From the NCBI GenBank assembly GCA_023426365.1, contig JAFAAW010000079.1, forward strand, positions 65,772 to 129,771: 64,000 bases of DNA, read 5' to 3'. Position numbers and translations under genes: made by a program. Positions 29,445 through 37,545 of this stretch are shown one piece after another (the stretch's first letter is position 1; the number at the start of each line of letters is the position of its first letter). The notes under the pieces were generated by a model. It did no database searches. It worked only from the letters and a program-made list of their open reading frames with translations, and had not been told where the DNA came from. This DNA is from Pseudomonadota bacterium (GTDB taxonomy: Bacteria > Pseudomonadota > Alphaproteobacteria > Rhodospirillales > Magnetospirillaceae).

Positions 29445-30305
29445 ATGTTCGCGATCATCGGTATCGTGACCACCATCGTCTGCGTTATCGGCGGATATGC
29501 GGCGAGCGGCGGCCACCTTGGGGTGCTGTTTCAGCCCTTCGAATTCCTGATCATTCTTGGCGCCGCCTTCGGATCTCTGCTTCTTGGCAATCCCAAGGGG
29601 ATCATTGTCGGCATCGCCAAGAATTTCGGCGTGATCTTCAAGGGTCCGCACCACAAGAAGGATAGCTACGTCGAGCTGCTATCCATGCTGTATTCGGTGT
29701 TCAAGCTGGCGAAGACCAAGGGCGACCTGGCCCTGGAAAGCCATGTGGAAAAACCCGATGAAAGCCCGCTGTTCGCCAAGTTCCCCAACTTCACCTCCGA
29801 CCATCACAGCCGCACCTTCCTGTGCGATTACCTGCGCCTGCTGACGCTGGGCACCTCCAACGCGCACGAGCTGGAATCCATCATCGACGGCGAGCTGGAA
29901 GCCCACCACAAGCACTATCACGAGATGTCGCATGCGGTGAACCTGATGGCCGACGCCATGCCGGCGCTGGGCATCGTGGCCGCCGTTCTGGGCGTAATCC
30001 ACACCATGGGGTCGATCACCGAACCCCCCGAGGTGCTGGGCCACCTGATCGGCGCGGCGCTGGTGGGCACCTTCACCGGCGTGCTGGTGTCCTACGCCTT
30101 TTTCGCGCCGTTCGCGCGAAACATGCAGATGGTGTTCGATTCGGATCACTATTACTTTCTGGCGATGAAGGCCGGCTTGCTGGCCCACATGCAGGGGTAT
30201 GCGCCGCAGGTCTCGATCGAGTTCGCCCGCAAGATCCTGCCCGACGACCTGCGCCCCACCTTCCAGGAACTGGAAGAGACGGTCACCAACCTGCCGCCGG
30301 ATTGA
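29445..30305 (+). CDS. motA: Flagellar motor stator protein MotA
   Basis: 286 residues, the usual MotA length. MotA is the ring of the proton-driven stator that turns the flagellar rotor. The N-terminus (MFAIIGIVTTIVCVIGGYAA) and LFQPFEFLIILGAAFGSLLL give the first two helices. A cytoplasmic loop with charged residues contacts FliG (SHVEKPDE..SP). Helix 3 has the conserved proline in MADAMPALGIVAAVLGVI and helix 4 reads LGHLIGAALVGTFTGVLVSY. It is followed 21 bp later by motB. Confidence 0.96.
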   Translation: MFAIIGIVTTIVCVIGGYAASGGHLGVLFQPFEFLIILGAAFGSLLLGNPKGIIVGIAKNFGVIFKGPHHKKDSYVELLSMLYSVFKLAKTKGDLALESHVEKPDESPLFAKFPNFTSDHHSRTFLCDYLRLLTLGTSNAHELESIIDGELEAHHKHYHEMSHAVNLMADAMPALGIVAAVLGVIHTMGSITEPPEVLGHLIGAALVGTFTGVLVSYAFFAPFARNMQMVFDSDHYYFLAMKAGLLAHMQGYAPQVSIEFARKILPDDLRPTFQELEETVTNLPPD

Positions 30306-30326
30306 TGAAGGGGCGCCACCACAGCC

Positions 30327-31259
30327 ATGGCCGAAAGTCAGCAGATTATCATCAAGCGCGTCAAGAAGGTGGCCGGCGGCCACCACGGTGGCGCGTGGAA
30401 GGTTGCGTATGCCGACTTCGTGACCGCCATGATGGCGTTCTTCCTGCTGCTGTGGCTGTTGAATGCGGTCACTGAAGAACAGTTGACCGGCATCTCCAAC
30501 TATTTCGCGCCGTCCATGGCATCCAAGAGCCAGACTGGCGCCGGCGGCATCCTGGGGGGACAGGTGATCGGCCAGGGCGCCATGCAGTCCACCACCAGTT
30601 CGCCCAGCCTGGTCCAGCACCTGCCCCCCGCCTCCATCGGACCCGGCGGCGAGGATCTCACCTCGCAGGCGACCGAACCCATGGAAGGCATGGGGGAAAA
30701 GGAATTCCGCGAGGCATTGGCCGAGCGCGAGCAGGCCAAGTTCGACAAGGCCAAGGACGTGCTGGAAGCCGCCATGAAGGGCATCCCGGAGCTCAAGCAG
30801 TTCCAGGGATCGCTGATGGTGGACAACACCGTCGAGGGACTGCGCATCCAGATCACCGACCAGGAAGGTCTGGCCATGTTCCCGTCCGGCAGCTCGGCCA
30901 TGTACGGCCACACCAAGGCGCTGCTGGACCTGGTCGGCCGGGTCGTCAACCAACTGCCCAACAAGATCTCGATTTCCGGCCATACCGACGCCATTCCGTT
31001 CCGCGACCCGTCGGGCTACACCAATTGGGAGCTGTCGGCCGACCGCGCCCTGGCCAGCCGCCGCGCCCTGCTGTCGGCGGGCGTGCCGGAAACCCGCATC
31101 GACCGCGTGGTGGGGCGCGCCGATACCGACCCCCTGATGGTCAATGACCCCAAAGGCCCGCGCAATCGCCGCATCAGCATCATCTTGCTGCGCGAGAACG
31201 AAGCGCCGCCGGCCGAATTGCCGGCCAGCCAGCAGAACCCCGCCGCCAAGCAGAACTAG
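30327..31259 (+). CDS. motB: Flagellar motor stator protein MotB
   Basis: 310 residues. The single membrane helix contains the proton-accepting aspartate in VAYADFVTAMMAFFLLLWLL, preceded by the basic KVAGGHHGGAWK. A linker (about 60-150, with a plug-like part) leads to the OmpA-type peptidoglycan-binding domain (about 180-290): ISISGHTDAIPF, NWELSADRALASRRAL and GRADTDPLM. The aspartate and sequence type point to proton rather than sodium drive. The Pro/Gln-rich tail is unremarkable. It pairs with motA. Confidence 0.96.
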   Translation: MAESQQIIIKRVKKVAGGHHGGAWKVAYADFVTAMMAFFLLLWLLNAVTEEQLTGISNYFAPSMASKSQTGAGGILGGQVIGQGAMQSTTSSPSLVQHLPPASIGPGGEDLTSQATEPMEGMGEKEFREALAEREQAKFDKAKDVLEAAMKGIPELKQFQGSLMVDNTVEGLRIQITDQEGLAMFPSGSSAMYGHTKALLDLVGRVVNQLPNKISISGHTDAIPFRDPSGYTNWELSADRALASRRALLSAGVPETRIDRVVGRADTDPLMVNDPKGPRNRRISIILLRENEAPPAELPASQQNPAAKQN

Positions 31260-31325
31260 GCATCAAGCCCCTGGAAACGGCCGCAGCGCGCCTTATTTCC
31301 GCTTTCAGCATTGCGGAGAATCCTC

Positions 31326-31859
31326 ATGTCCAACCCGCCCGTGGTGATCATCCCCCCCGATAGCGCCCCCAGCGGCGCCGATTGGGCCGATCCGTGGCGG
31401 CATCCGGAATTGTTTGCCGGTGTCACCGTCCGGCGCATCGCGGCCTATGCCATCGACGTCGTCGTTATCGCCGTTCTTGCGGTGGTGGTGTGGTTCGTCG
31501 GCTCCTTGCTGAGCGTGCTGAGCTTCGGTTTGCTGCTGCCGGTCAAGGCGCTGGCGCTGGCGCTGCTGCCTCTGGCCTACCATACGCTGATGGTGGCGTC
31601 GCGGCGTTCGGCCACCCTGGGCATGGGGATCATGGGGCTAAAGGTGCGCAGTCTGCTGCCCCAAGGTGCCGTGGGGGATGGACGACCAACCCTGATCCAG
31701 GCCATGATCCAGGTCGTGGCGTTCTATGGGTCGATCACCCTGACCGGCTCCCTGATCCTGCTGGTCGGCCTGTTCAATGCCCGCAGAAGGCTGTTGCACG
31801 ATTGGCTGGCGGGAACCGTGGTGGTGAACGAGGGGGCGGGGCGGCACGACCTTGGTTGA
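31326..31859 (+). CDS. RDD-family membrane protein
   Basis: 177 residues from the ATG at 31326 with GGAG 7 bp upstream. The RDD domain begins with TVRRIAAYAIDVVVIAVLAVV, whose RR..AY.ID pattern gives the family its name. A second helix pair (about 65-85) precedes the SATLGMGIMGLKVRS motif, and the last helix (about 130-150) precedes RRRLLHDWLAGTVVV. RDD proteins are poorly understood; some act in ion homeostasis. It lies 66 bp after motB and may share its transcript with bpt. Confidence 0.82.
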   Translation: MSNPPVVIIPPDSAPSGADWADPWRHPELFAGVTVRRIAAYAIDVVVIAVLAVVVWFVGSLLSVLSFGLLLPVKALALALLPLAYHTLMVASRRSATLGMGIMGLKVRSLLPQGAVGDGRPTLIQAMIQVVAFYGSITLTGSLILLVGLFNARRRLLHDWLAGTVVVNEGAGRHDLG

Positions 31860-31951
31860 CACCCGGTGCTTTGCCACCTGCCACCGTGGTGGCGACGGTT
31901 GCGGGCCACCATATGAGGGGAGCCGCCCTTAGCCGCAACGAACGGGACGCG

Positions 31952-32731
31952 ATGGATCACATTCCCCTGAAACGGCCGCATTTCTTCTTCACCACCGCGC
32001 CCCTGCCCTGCCCCTACATCGCCGGCAGGCTGGAACGCAAGATCGTGACCGAACTGAACGGCCCCGATGCCGAGGTGCTGCACGAGGCGCTGTCGCGCGC
32101 AGGCTTTCGCCGCTCTCATTCCATCGCCTACACGCCGGCCTGTCCGGGGTGCAGCGCCTGCATTCCGGTGCGCATCATCGCCGATGCGTTCCTGCCCGAC
32201 CGCACCATGCGCCGCATCATGCGCGCCAACCAGGATCTGGTGGCGCGCAAGGTCCCCGCCCGCGCCACGGCCGAGCAATACCGCCTGTTCGCGCGCTATC
32301 AGGAATCACGGCATGCCGGCGGCGACATGGCGATGATGGGGTTTTACGACTACCGCTCCATGGTGGAAGACAGCCCCATCGACACCTTCCTGGTGGAATA
32401 CCGCACGGCGGACGGCGCCTTGGTGGCCACCTGCCTGACGGATCGCATGTCCGACGGCCTGTCTGCGGTATACAGCTTCTACGACCCCGACCTGCACCGC
32501 CGGTCGTTGGGCACCTATGTGGTGACCTGGCTGGTGGCGGATGCCTGCCAACAGGGTTTGCCCTATGTCTATCTGGGCTATTGGATCGCGGAAAGCCGGA
32601 AAATGGCTTACAAGTCCCGTTTCTCGCCGCTCGAGGCCTTTGGCCCCAACGGTTGGCGCCTGATTGCGGAAACGAGCGCCGCTAGCGGTGACGATCAGGG
32701 CGCAGGCGGGGCGGATCAAGGCTTGCGCTAG
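31952..32731 (+). CDS. bpt: Aspartate/glutamate leucyltransferase
   Basis: 259 residues from the ATG at 31952; an in-frame ATG at 31913 would add 13. Bpt moves leucine from leucyl-tRNA to proteins with N-terminal Asp or Glu, marking them for ClpS/ClpAP (the bacterial N-end rule). It has the N-terminal cysteine motif PCPYI, YTPACPGCSACIPVRI, and the C-terminal acceptor part SRHAGGDM, FLVEYRTADGALVATCLTDR, YVYLGYWIAESRKMAYK and FSPLEAFGPNGW. It is the ATE/Bpt fold. Context with RDD and motAB is not clearly functional. Confidence 0.92.
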   Translation: MDHIPLKRPHFFFTTAPLPCPYIAGRLERKIVTELNGPDAEVLHEALSRAGFRRSHSIAYTPACPGCSACIPVRIIADAFLPDRTMRRIMRANQDLVARKVPARATAEQYRLFARYQESRHAGGDMAMMGFYDYRSMVEDSPIDTFLVEYRTADGALVATCLTDRMSDGLSAVYSFYDPDLHRRSLGTYVVTWLVADACQQGLPYVYLGYWIAESRKMAYKSRFSPLEAFGPNGWRLIAETSAASGDDQGAGGADQGLR

Positions 32732-32838
32732 ATAGAAATTCCCGACAAAATCGCTTCTTCCCCCTTTGTTCCGGCCTTACACCTATGCCATAGTGGCCGG
32801 AGCAAAATAGAATAATTCGGCCTTGTGGGAGGAAGCGC

Positions 32839-33396
32839 GTGACTCAGCTGCTGCGCCTCAGCGGCATGATCGATCGCCTCAACTCGGTGGTCGGCCGTGC
32901 CGTCACTTGGTTGGTGCTGGTGATGACCGTCATCAGCTCGGGCAATGCGGTCATCCGCTATGCTTTCAATTCCAGTTCCAATGCATGGTTGGAAATTCAG
33001 TGGTACCTGTTCTCGGCGGTCTTCCTGCTGTGCGCGGGCTACACCCTCCTCAATAACGAGCATATCCGGATCGACGTCATCGCTGGCCGCTTCAGCCGGC
33101 GCACCCAGACCTGGATCGAGATCATCGGCGGCGTCTTTTTCCTGCTGCCGATGGCGGTGCTGATCCTTTGGCTGTCCTGGCCCATCTTCGTCAGCTCGCT
33201 GGTCAGCGGGGAAATGTCCAGTGACGCCGGCGGCCTGATCCGCTGGCCGGCCAAGGTCCTGATCCCCCTGGGCTTCGCCCTGCTCAGCCTGCAGGGGCTT
33301 TCCGAGACCATCAAGCGCGTCGCCTTCCTGATGGGGCGGATCGACGACCCCGCCGCCGCCGCCAGCGCCGGTCATCACGGAGGCGGCCATGACTGA
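32839..33396 (+). CDS. dctQ: TRAP transporter small membrane subunit (DctQ/TakQ type)
   Basis: 185 residues from a GTG at 32839 with GAGG upstream. Four membrane helices (about 20-42, 55-75, 92-112, 130-155). The segment SNAWLEIQWYLFSAVFLLCAGYTL is a DctQ hallmark. With DctM it forms the membrane part of a sodium-driven, binding-protein-dependent organic-acid importer. It overlaps dctM by 8 bp. The TakP-like binding proteins convergent downstream suggest 2-oxo-acids as substrates. Confidence 0.9.
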   Translation: MTQLLRLSGMIDRLNSVVGRAVTWLVLVMTVISSGNAVIRYAFNSSSNAWLEIQWYLFSAVFLLCAGYTLLNNEHIRIDVIAGRFSRRTQTWIEIIGGVFFLLPMAVLILWLSWPIFVSSLVSGEMSSDAGGLIRWPAKVLIPLGFALLSLQGLSETIKRVAFLMGRIDDPAAAASAGHHGGGHD

Positions 33397-34912
33397 ATTC
33401 CTGATTGCCAACCTGGCGCCGCTGATGTTCACGGCGCTGGTGGTGTTTCTTCTGTTCGGCTATCCGGTTGCCTTTGCGCTGGCCGCCAATGGCCTTCTGT
33501 TCGGCCTCATCGGCATCGAATTGGGGCTGTTGCAGCCCCAATTGCTGCAGGCCCTGCCCGAGCGCATCTTCGGCATCATGCGCAACGACACGCTGCTGGC
33601 GATTCCATTCTTCACCTTCATGGGGTTGATCCTGGAACGCAGCGGCATGGCCGAGGATTTGCTGGACACCATCGGCCAGTTGTTCGGCCCCTTGCGCGGC
33701 GGCCTCGCCTATGCGGTGATCTTCGTCGGCGCGCTGCTGGCGGCGACCACCGGCGTGGTGGCGGCATCGGTGATCTCCATGGGCCTGATTTCGCTGCCCA
33801 TCATGTTGCGTTACGGCTATGACCGCCGCCTCGCCACCGGCGTGATCGCCGCCTCGGGCACGCTGGCCCAGATCATCCCGCCGTCACTGGTGCTGATCGT
33901 CATGGCCGATCAGTTGGGCCGTTCGGTCGGCGACATGTACGAAGGCGCGCTGGTTCCCGGCCTGGTGCTGACGGCCCTTTACGCCAGCTACATCCTGATC
34001 ACCTCGCTGATCTGGCCGAACTCCGCCCCCGCCCTGCCGCCCGAGGCGCGCACCCTGCGGGGTCTCGAGCTGTTCAAGCGCGTGATCGTCTCGCTGGTGC
34101 CGCCGCTGGTGCTGATCTTCCTGGTGCTCGGCACCATCTTCCTGGGCATCGCGACCCCGACCGAAGGCGGCGCCATGGGCGCCAGCGGCGCCCTGATCCT
34201 GGCGCTGATGAAGCGCAAGCTGTCGCTGGACCTGCTCAAGCAGGCGATGAACACCACCGCCAAGCTGTCGTCCTTCGTGATGTTCATCCTGATCGGCTCG
34301 ACGGTGTTCGGTCTGGTGTTCCGCGCGGTCAACGGCGACCTGTGGGTGGAGCACCTGCTCACCGGGCTGCCGGGCGGCCAGTTGGGCTTCCTGATCGTCG
34401 TCAACATCCTGGTGTTCGTGCTGGCCTTCTTCCTCGACTTCTTCGAGCTGGCCTTCATCATCGTCCCCCTGCTGGGGCCGGTAGCGGAAAAGCTGGGCAT
34501 CGACCTGATCTGGTTCGGCGTTCTGCTGGGCGTGAACATGCAGACGTCGTTCATGCATCCGCCCTTCGGCTTCGCCCTGTTCTATCTGCGCAGCGTGGCC
34601 GCCAAGGCCGATTACATCGACAAGGTGACGCGCAAGCGGATCAAGGGCATCTCGACCAGCGACATCTATTGGGGCGCGGTGCCGTTCGTGTGCATCCAGA
34701 TCATCATGGTCGCGCTGGTCATCGCCTTCCCCGGGCTTGTGGGCGAATCCACCCACAAGGTGCAGAACCTGGACAACATCCAGATGAACATCGAGCTGCC
34801 GACCTATGGCGACGAGGACATACCGCCGCCCGGAGCCATGCCCGAGGACAGCGACCCCAGCACCGATCTGCAGAAGCAATTGGAGCAGCAGTTCAAACAG
34901 GAGCAACGCTGA
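33389..34912 (+). CDS. dctM: TRAP transporter large permease subunit (DctM/TakM type)
   Basis: 507 residues with about 12 membrane helices. Family segments include MRNDTLLAIPFFTFMG, GLAYAVIFVGALLAATTGVVAASVISMG, ASGTLAQIIPPSLVLIVMAD and the C-terminal DLIWFGVLLGVNMQTSFMHPPFGFALFYL. A hydrophilic tail of about 50 residues, rich in Pro, Glu and Gln and ending in a short coiled stretch (DLQKQLEQQFKQEQ), goes beyond the usual end. It shares the transcript with dctQ. The binding-protein genes are on the opposite strand beyond a terminator. Confidence 0.92.
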   Translation: MTEFLIANLAPLMFTALVVFLLFGYPVAFALAANGLLFGLIGIELGLLQPQLLQALPERIFGIMRNDTLLAIPFFTFMGLILERSGMAEDLLDTIGQLFGPLRGGLAYAVIFVGALLAATTGVVAASVISMGLISLPIMLRYGYDRRLATGVIAASGTLAQIIPPSLVLIVMADQLGRSVGDMYEGALVPGLVLTALYASYILITSLIWPNSAPALPPEARTLRGLELFKRVIVSLVPPLVLIFLVLGTIFLGIATPTEGGAMGASGALILALMKRKLSLDLLKQAMNTTAKLSSFVMFILIGSTVFGLVFRAVNGDLWVEHLLTGLPGGQLGFLIVVNILVFVLAFFLDFFELAFIIVPLLGPVAEKLGIDLIWFGVLLGVNMQTSFMHPPFGFALFYLRSVAAKADYIDKVTRKRIKGISTSDIYWGAVPFVCIQIIMVALVIAFPGLVGESTHKVQNLDNIQMNIELPTYGDEDIPPPGAMPEDSDPSTDLQKQLEQQFKQEQR

Positions 34913-35077
34913 TACCGGATTGCGTTGATCGGCACCGATCAACGCCGCCCTCAAGCGCCGGGCGGGGTTCTCCGAAACCCTTGGCTCCCGCGGCCATAAG
35001 CGGCGCGGCCCCTTGGGCCTAACCAAATTCCGATGAGTTTTCCTCACCCGGATCCGGTACGAGCCATACCGGCAAAG

Positions 35078-35112
35078 AAAAAGCCCCGCGAAAGCGGGGC
35101 TTTTATTTTTTG
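35078..35112. terminator. Bidirectional terminator between dctM and the takP-like genes
   Basis: GCCCCGC (35083-35089), loop GAAA, GCGGGGC (35094-35100), with AAAAA before and TTTTATTTTTT after. It is a strong terminator for dctQM rightward and can also end the leftward takP-like unit. Confidence 0.9.
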
Positions 35113-35124
35113 TGGCCGTCCGTC

Positions 35125-36213
35125 CTATTTCTTGACCGGGTTGGTCAGGACGAACTGGTCGTAGCCGAATTCCGCGACCCGCCACCAAAGCTGGATGTCC
35201 TCGCGGAAGCGGTTCCACGATTCGAAGATTTTGCGGAACTCCGCGTTCTCCGCGGCGATGGAGCCATAGAGCGCGAAAGCCGATTTCTGCGCGGCCACCA
35301 TGACGTCCTTGGGGAACGGGCGCAATTGCACGCCGGCGGCGATCAGCTTCTTGAGGCCCGCGATGTTCTGCACATCGTACTTGTTCTGCATAATCTGGTT
35401 GGCCTCGGCGCAGGCGACTTCGTATGCCGCCTGATAGACCTTGGGCAACTTGTTCCACTGCTCCAGGTTCACGTAGGACGAGACGGTCGAGCCGCCCTCC
35501 CAGAATCCCGGATAATAGTAATATTTGGCCACGCGGTAGAAGGCCAACTTCTCGTCGTCGTAGGGACCGACCCATTCGGCGGCGTCGATGGTGCCCTTTT
35601 CAAGCGCCGGGTAGATGTCGGCCCCGGCCAATTGCTGCGGCACCACGCCCAGCGGCTGAAGCACCTTTCCGGCGATGCCGGCAATGCGCATCTTGAGGCC
35701 CTGGAGGTCGGCCAGGCTTTTGACCTCCTTACGGAACCAGCCGCCCATCTGGGTGCCGGTGTTGCCGGCCAGGAAATTGATGACGTTATGGCCGGCATAG
35801 AACGGGCGCAGCAATTCCATGCCGCCGCCCTGGGTCAGCCAGGCATTGTTCTGGCGGCTGTTGAGGCCGAACGGCAATTGGGTTTCAAAGGCGAAGGTCG
35901 GGTCCTTGCCGATATAGTAATAGCTGCACGAATGACCGCATTCGACGGTATTGGCCTGCACCGCATCGAACACCTGCAGGCCCGGCACGATCTCGCCCGC
36001 CGCGAACACGCGGATTTGGAAACGGCCTTCGGTCAGTTCGGAAACGCGCCGCGCGATATGCTCGCCGGCGCCGAACAGCGTATCCAGACTTTTCGGGAAG
36101 CTGGATGCCATGCGCCAACGGATTTCGGGCAAGCCTTGGGCAAGGGCGGGCGAAGCCAGGGTGGTGCCCGCGGCACCCACGGTCGCGGCTTTAAGGAAGG
36201 AACGACGTTCCAT
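35125..36213 (-). CDS. takP: TRAP transporter substrate-binding protein, TakP-like, copy 1
   Basis: 362 residues from the ATG at 36211-36213. The N-terminus ERRSFLKAATVGAAGTTLA is a twin-arginine (Tat) signal, so the protein is probably exported folded. The mature part follows Rhodobacter TakP, a 2-oxo-acid binder, very closely: RMASSFPKSLDTLFGAGEH, EIVPGLQVFDAV, GTQMGGWFRKEV, LKMRIAGIAGKVL, ALEKGTIDAAEWVGPYDDEK and YYYYPGFWEGG. The ligand arginines and tryptophan of that family are kept. It is downstream of a close paralogue and convergent with dctQM. Confidence 0.9.
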   Translation of the reverse strand: MERRSFLKAATVGAAGTTLASPALAQGLPEIRWRMASSFPKSLDTLFGAGEHIARRVSELTEGRFQIRVFAAGEIVPGLQVFDAVQANTVECGHSCSYYYIGKDPTFAFETQLPFGLNSRQNNAWLTQGGGMELLRPFYAGHNVINFLAGNTGTQMGGWFRKEVKSLADLQGLKMRIAGIAGKVLQPLGVVPQQLAGADIYPALEKGTIDAAEWVGPYDDEKLAFYRVAKYYYYPGFWEGGSTVSSYVNLEQWNKLPKVYQAAYEVACAEANQIMQNKYDVQNIAGLKKLIAAGVQLRPFPKDVMVAAQKSAFALYGSIAAENAEFRKIFESWNRFREDIQLWWRVAEFGYDQFVLTNPVKK

Positions 36214-36298
36214 CTTGCGTCTCCGGCACGGAAATCGGATGTCTGAGCGGGCGATCATACACTTCGCGCACCCAGGTGGTAAGGCCAAGAAACGAAAG

Positions 36299-36323
36299 AA
36301 GGCCCCGCCTGGGCGGGGCCTTC
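36299..36323 (-). terminator. Hairpin between the two takP-like genes
   Basis: GGCCCCGCC and GGCGGGGCC with a short T-containing loop, 17 bp past the stop of the upstream copy. Leftward it is followed by a TTC/TTT-rich run. It separates the two binding-protein genes, so copy 1 may need its own promoter. Confidence 0.7.
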
Positions 36324-36339
36324 GAAGCTGTTTCCTGCG

Positions 36340-37428
36340 CTATTTCTTGAGCGGATTGGTCAGCACGAACTGGTCGAAGCTGAACTCGGCGACGCGCCAC
36401 CACAACTGGATGTCATCGCGGAACGCCTTCCACGGGCCGTAGATCTTGGCGAACTTGGGGTTCTCCTTGGCGATCTCGTCATACAGCTCGAACGCCGCCT
36501 TCTGCGCCGCCACCATCACGTCCTTGGGGAACGGACGCAACTGGGTGCCGTTGGCCACCAGCTTCTTGAGGCCGGTGATGTTCTGCACGTCGTACTTGGA
36601 CTGCATGTCCACGGTGGCCTCGGCGCAGGCTGTGGCGAAGGCTTCCTGGTACGCCTTGGGCAGCTTGGCCCACTGATCCAGGTTGACGTAGCACGAGAAG
36701 GTCGGACCGCCCTCCCAGAAGCCGGGATAATAGTAGTTCTTGGCCACCTTGTAGAAGGCCAGCTTATCGTCGTCGTAGGGGCCGACCCATTCGGCGGCGT
36801 CGATGGTGCCCTTTTCCAGCGCGGGATAGATGTCGCCGCCGGCCAATTGCTGCGGCACCACGCCCAGCTTGGCCAGCACGCGGCCGGCGATGCCGGCGAT
36901 GCGCATCTTCAATCCCTGCAGGTCCTGCACGCTCTTGATTTCCTTGCGGAACCAGCCGCCCATCTGGGTGCCGGAATTGCCCGCCGGGAAATTGATGACG
37001 TTGTAATCCTTATAGAATTCGCGGACCAGTTCCAGTCCGCCGCCATGATAGAGCCAGGCGTTGTTCTGGCGCGCATTGAGGCCGAACGGCATCGCCGCCT
37101 CGAAGGCGAAGGTCGGGTCCTTGCCCACGTAATAATAGGACACCGAGTGGCCGCACTCGACGGTGCCCTGTTGCACGGCGTCCAGCACTTGCAGGCCGGG
37201 GACGATCTCGCCGCCGGCAAATACGCGAATCTGGAACTTGCCGTCGGTCAGTTCGGCCACGCGCTTGGCGACGAATTCGCCGCCGCCATAGATGGTGTCC
37301 AGGCTCTTGGGGAAGCTGGACGCCATGCGCCATTTGATTTCCGGAGCACCTTGCGCCAAGGCCGGAGCGGCAACGGTGCTGGCGGCCGCGCCGACAGTGG
37401 CGGCTTTCAGGAACGAACGTCTCTCCAT
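36340..37428 (-). CDS. takP: TRAP transporter substrate-binding protein, TakP-like, copy 2
   Basis: 362 residues, same length as copy 1 and highly similar throughout, including the Tat signal ERRSFLKAATVGAAASTVAA and GTQMGGWFRKEI, KMRIAGIAGRVL, TIDAAEWVGPYDDDK and YYYPGFWEGGPT. Differences cluster in the ligand region (GECSYYY-like cleft strand reads VSYYYVGKDPTFAFEAAMPF versus SCSYYYIGKDPTFAFETQLPF in copy 1, each partly quoted) and in the C-terminal lobe. It looks like a tandem duplication followed by some divergence, possibly widening substrate range for the single DctQM pair. Confidence 0.9.
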   Translation of the reverse strand: MERRSFLKAATVGAAASTVAAPALAQGAPEIKWRMASSFPKSLDTIYGGGEFVAKRVAELTDGKFQIRVFAGGEIVPGLQVLDAVQQGTVECGHSVSYYYVGKDPTFAFEAAMPFGLNARQNNAWLYHGGGLELVREFYKDYNVINFPAGNSGTQMGGWFRKEIKSVQDLQGLKMRIAGIAGRVLAKLGVVPQQLAGGDIYPALEKGTIDAAEWVGPYDDDKLAFYKVAKNYYYPGFWEGGPTFSCYVNLDQWAKLPKAYQEAFATACAEATVDMQSKYDVQNITGLKKLVANGTQLRPFPKDVMVAAQKAAFELYDEIAKENPKFAKIYGPWKAFRDDIQLWWRVAEFSFDQFVLTNPLKK

Positions 37429-37511
37429 CGTTTCCTCCAGGATGCGTTTCTTTGTCCGGGCTTTGTGCCCGCTCCTTCCGATCCTGGCATGAAGATGGTA
37501 GTCACGCCAAA

Positions 37512-37540
37512 GGAAAACCAGTACCCCGTACTCTGGTTAT
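37512..37540 (-). terminator. Terminator after parC
   Basis: On the leftward strand AACCA..GTAC, loop GGG, GTACTGGTT with a two-base bulge, followed by TTCCTTT. It lies immediately after the parC stop at 37546. Confidence 0.65.
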
Positions 37541-37545
37541 CCCCC

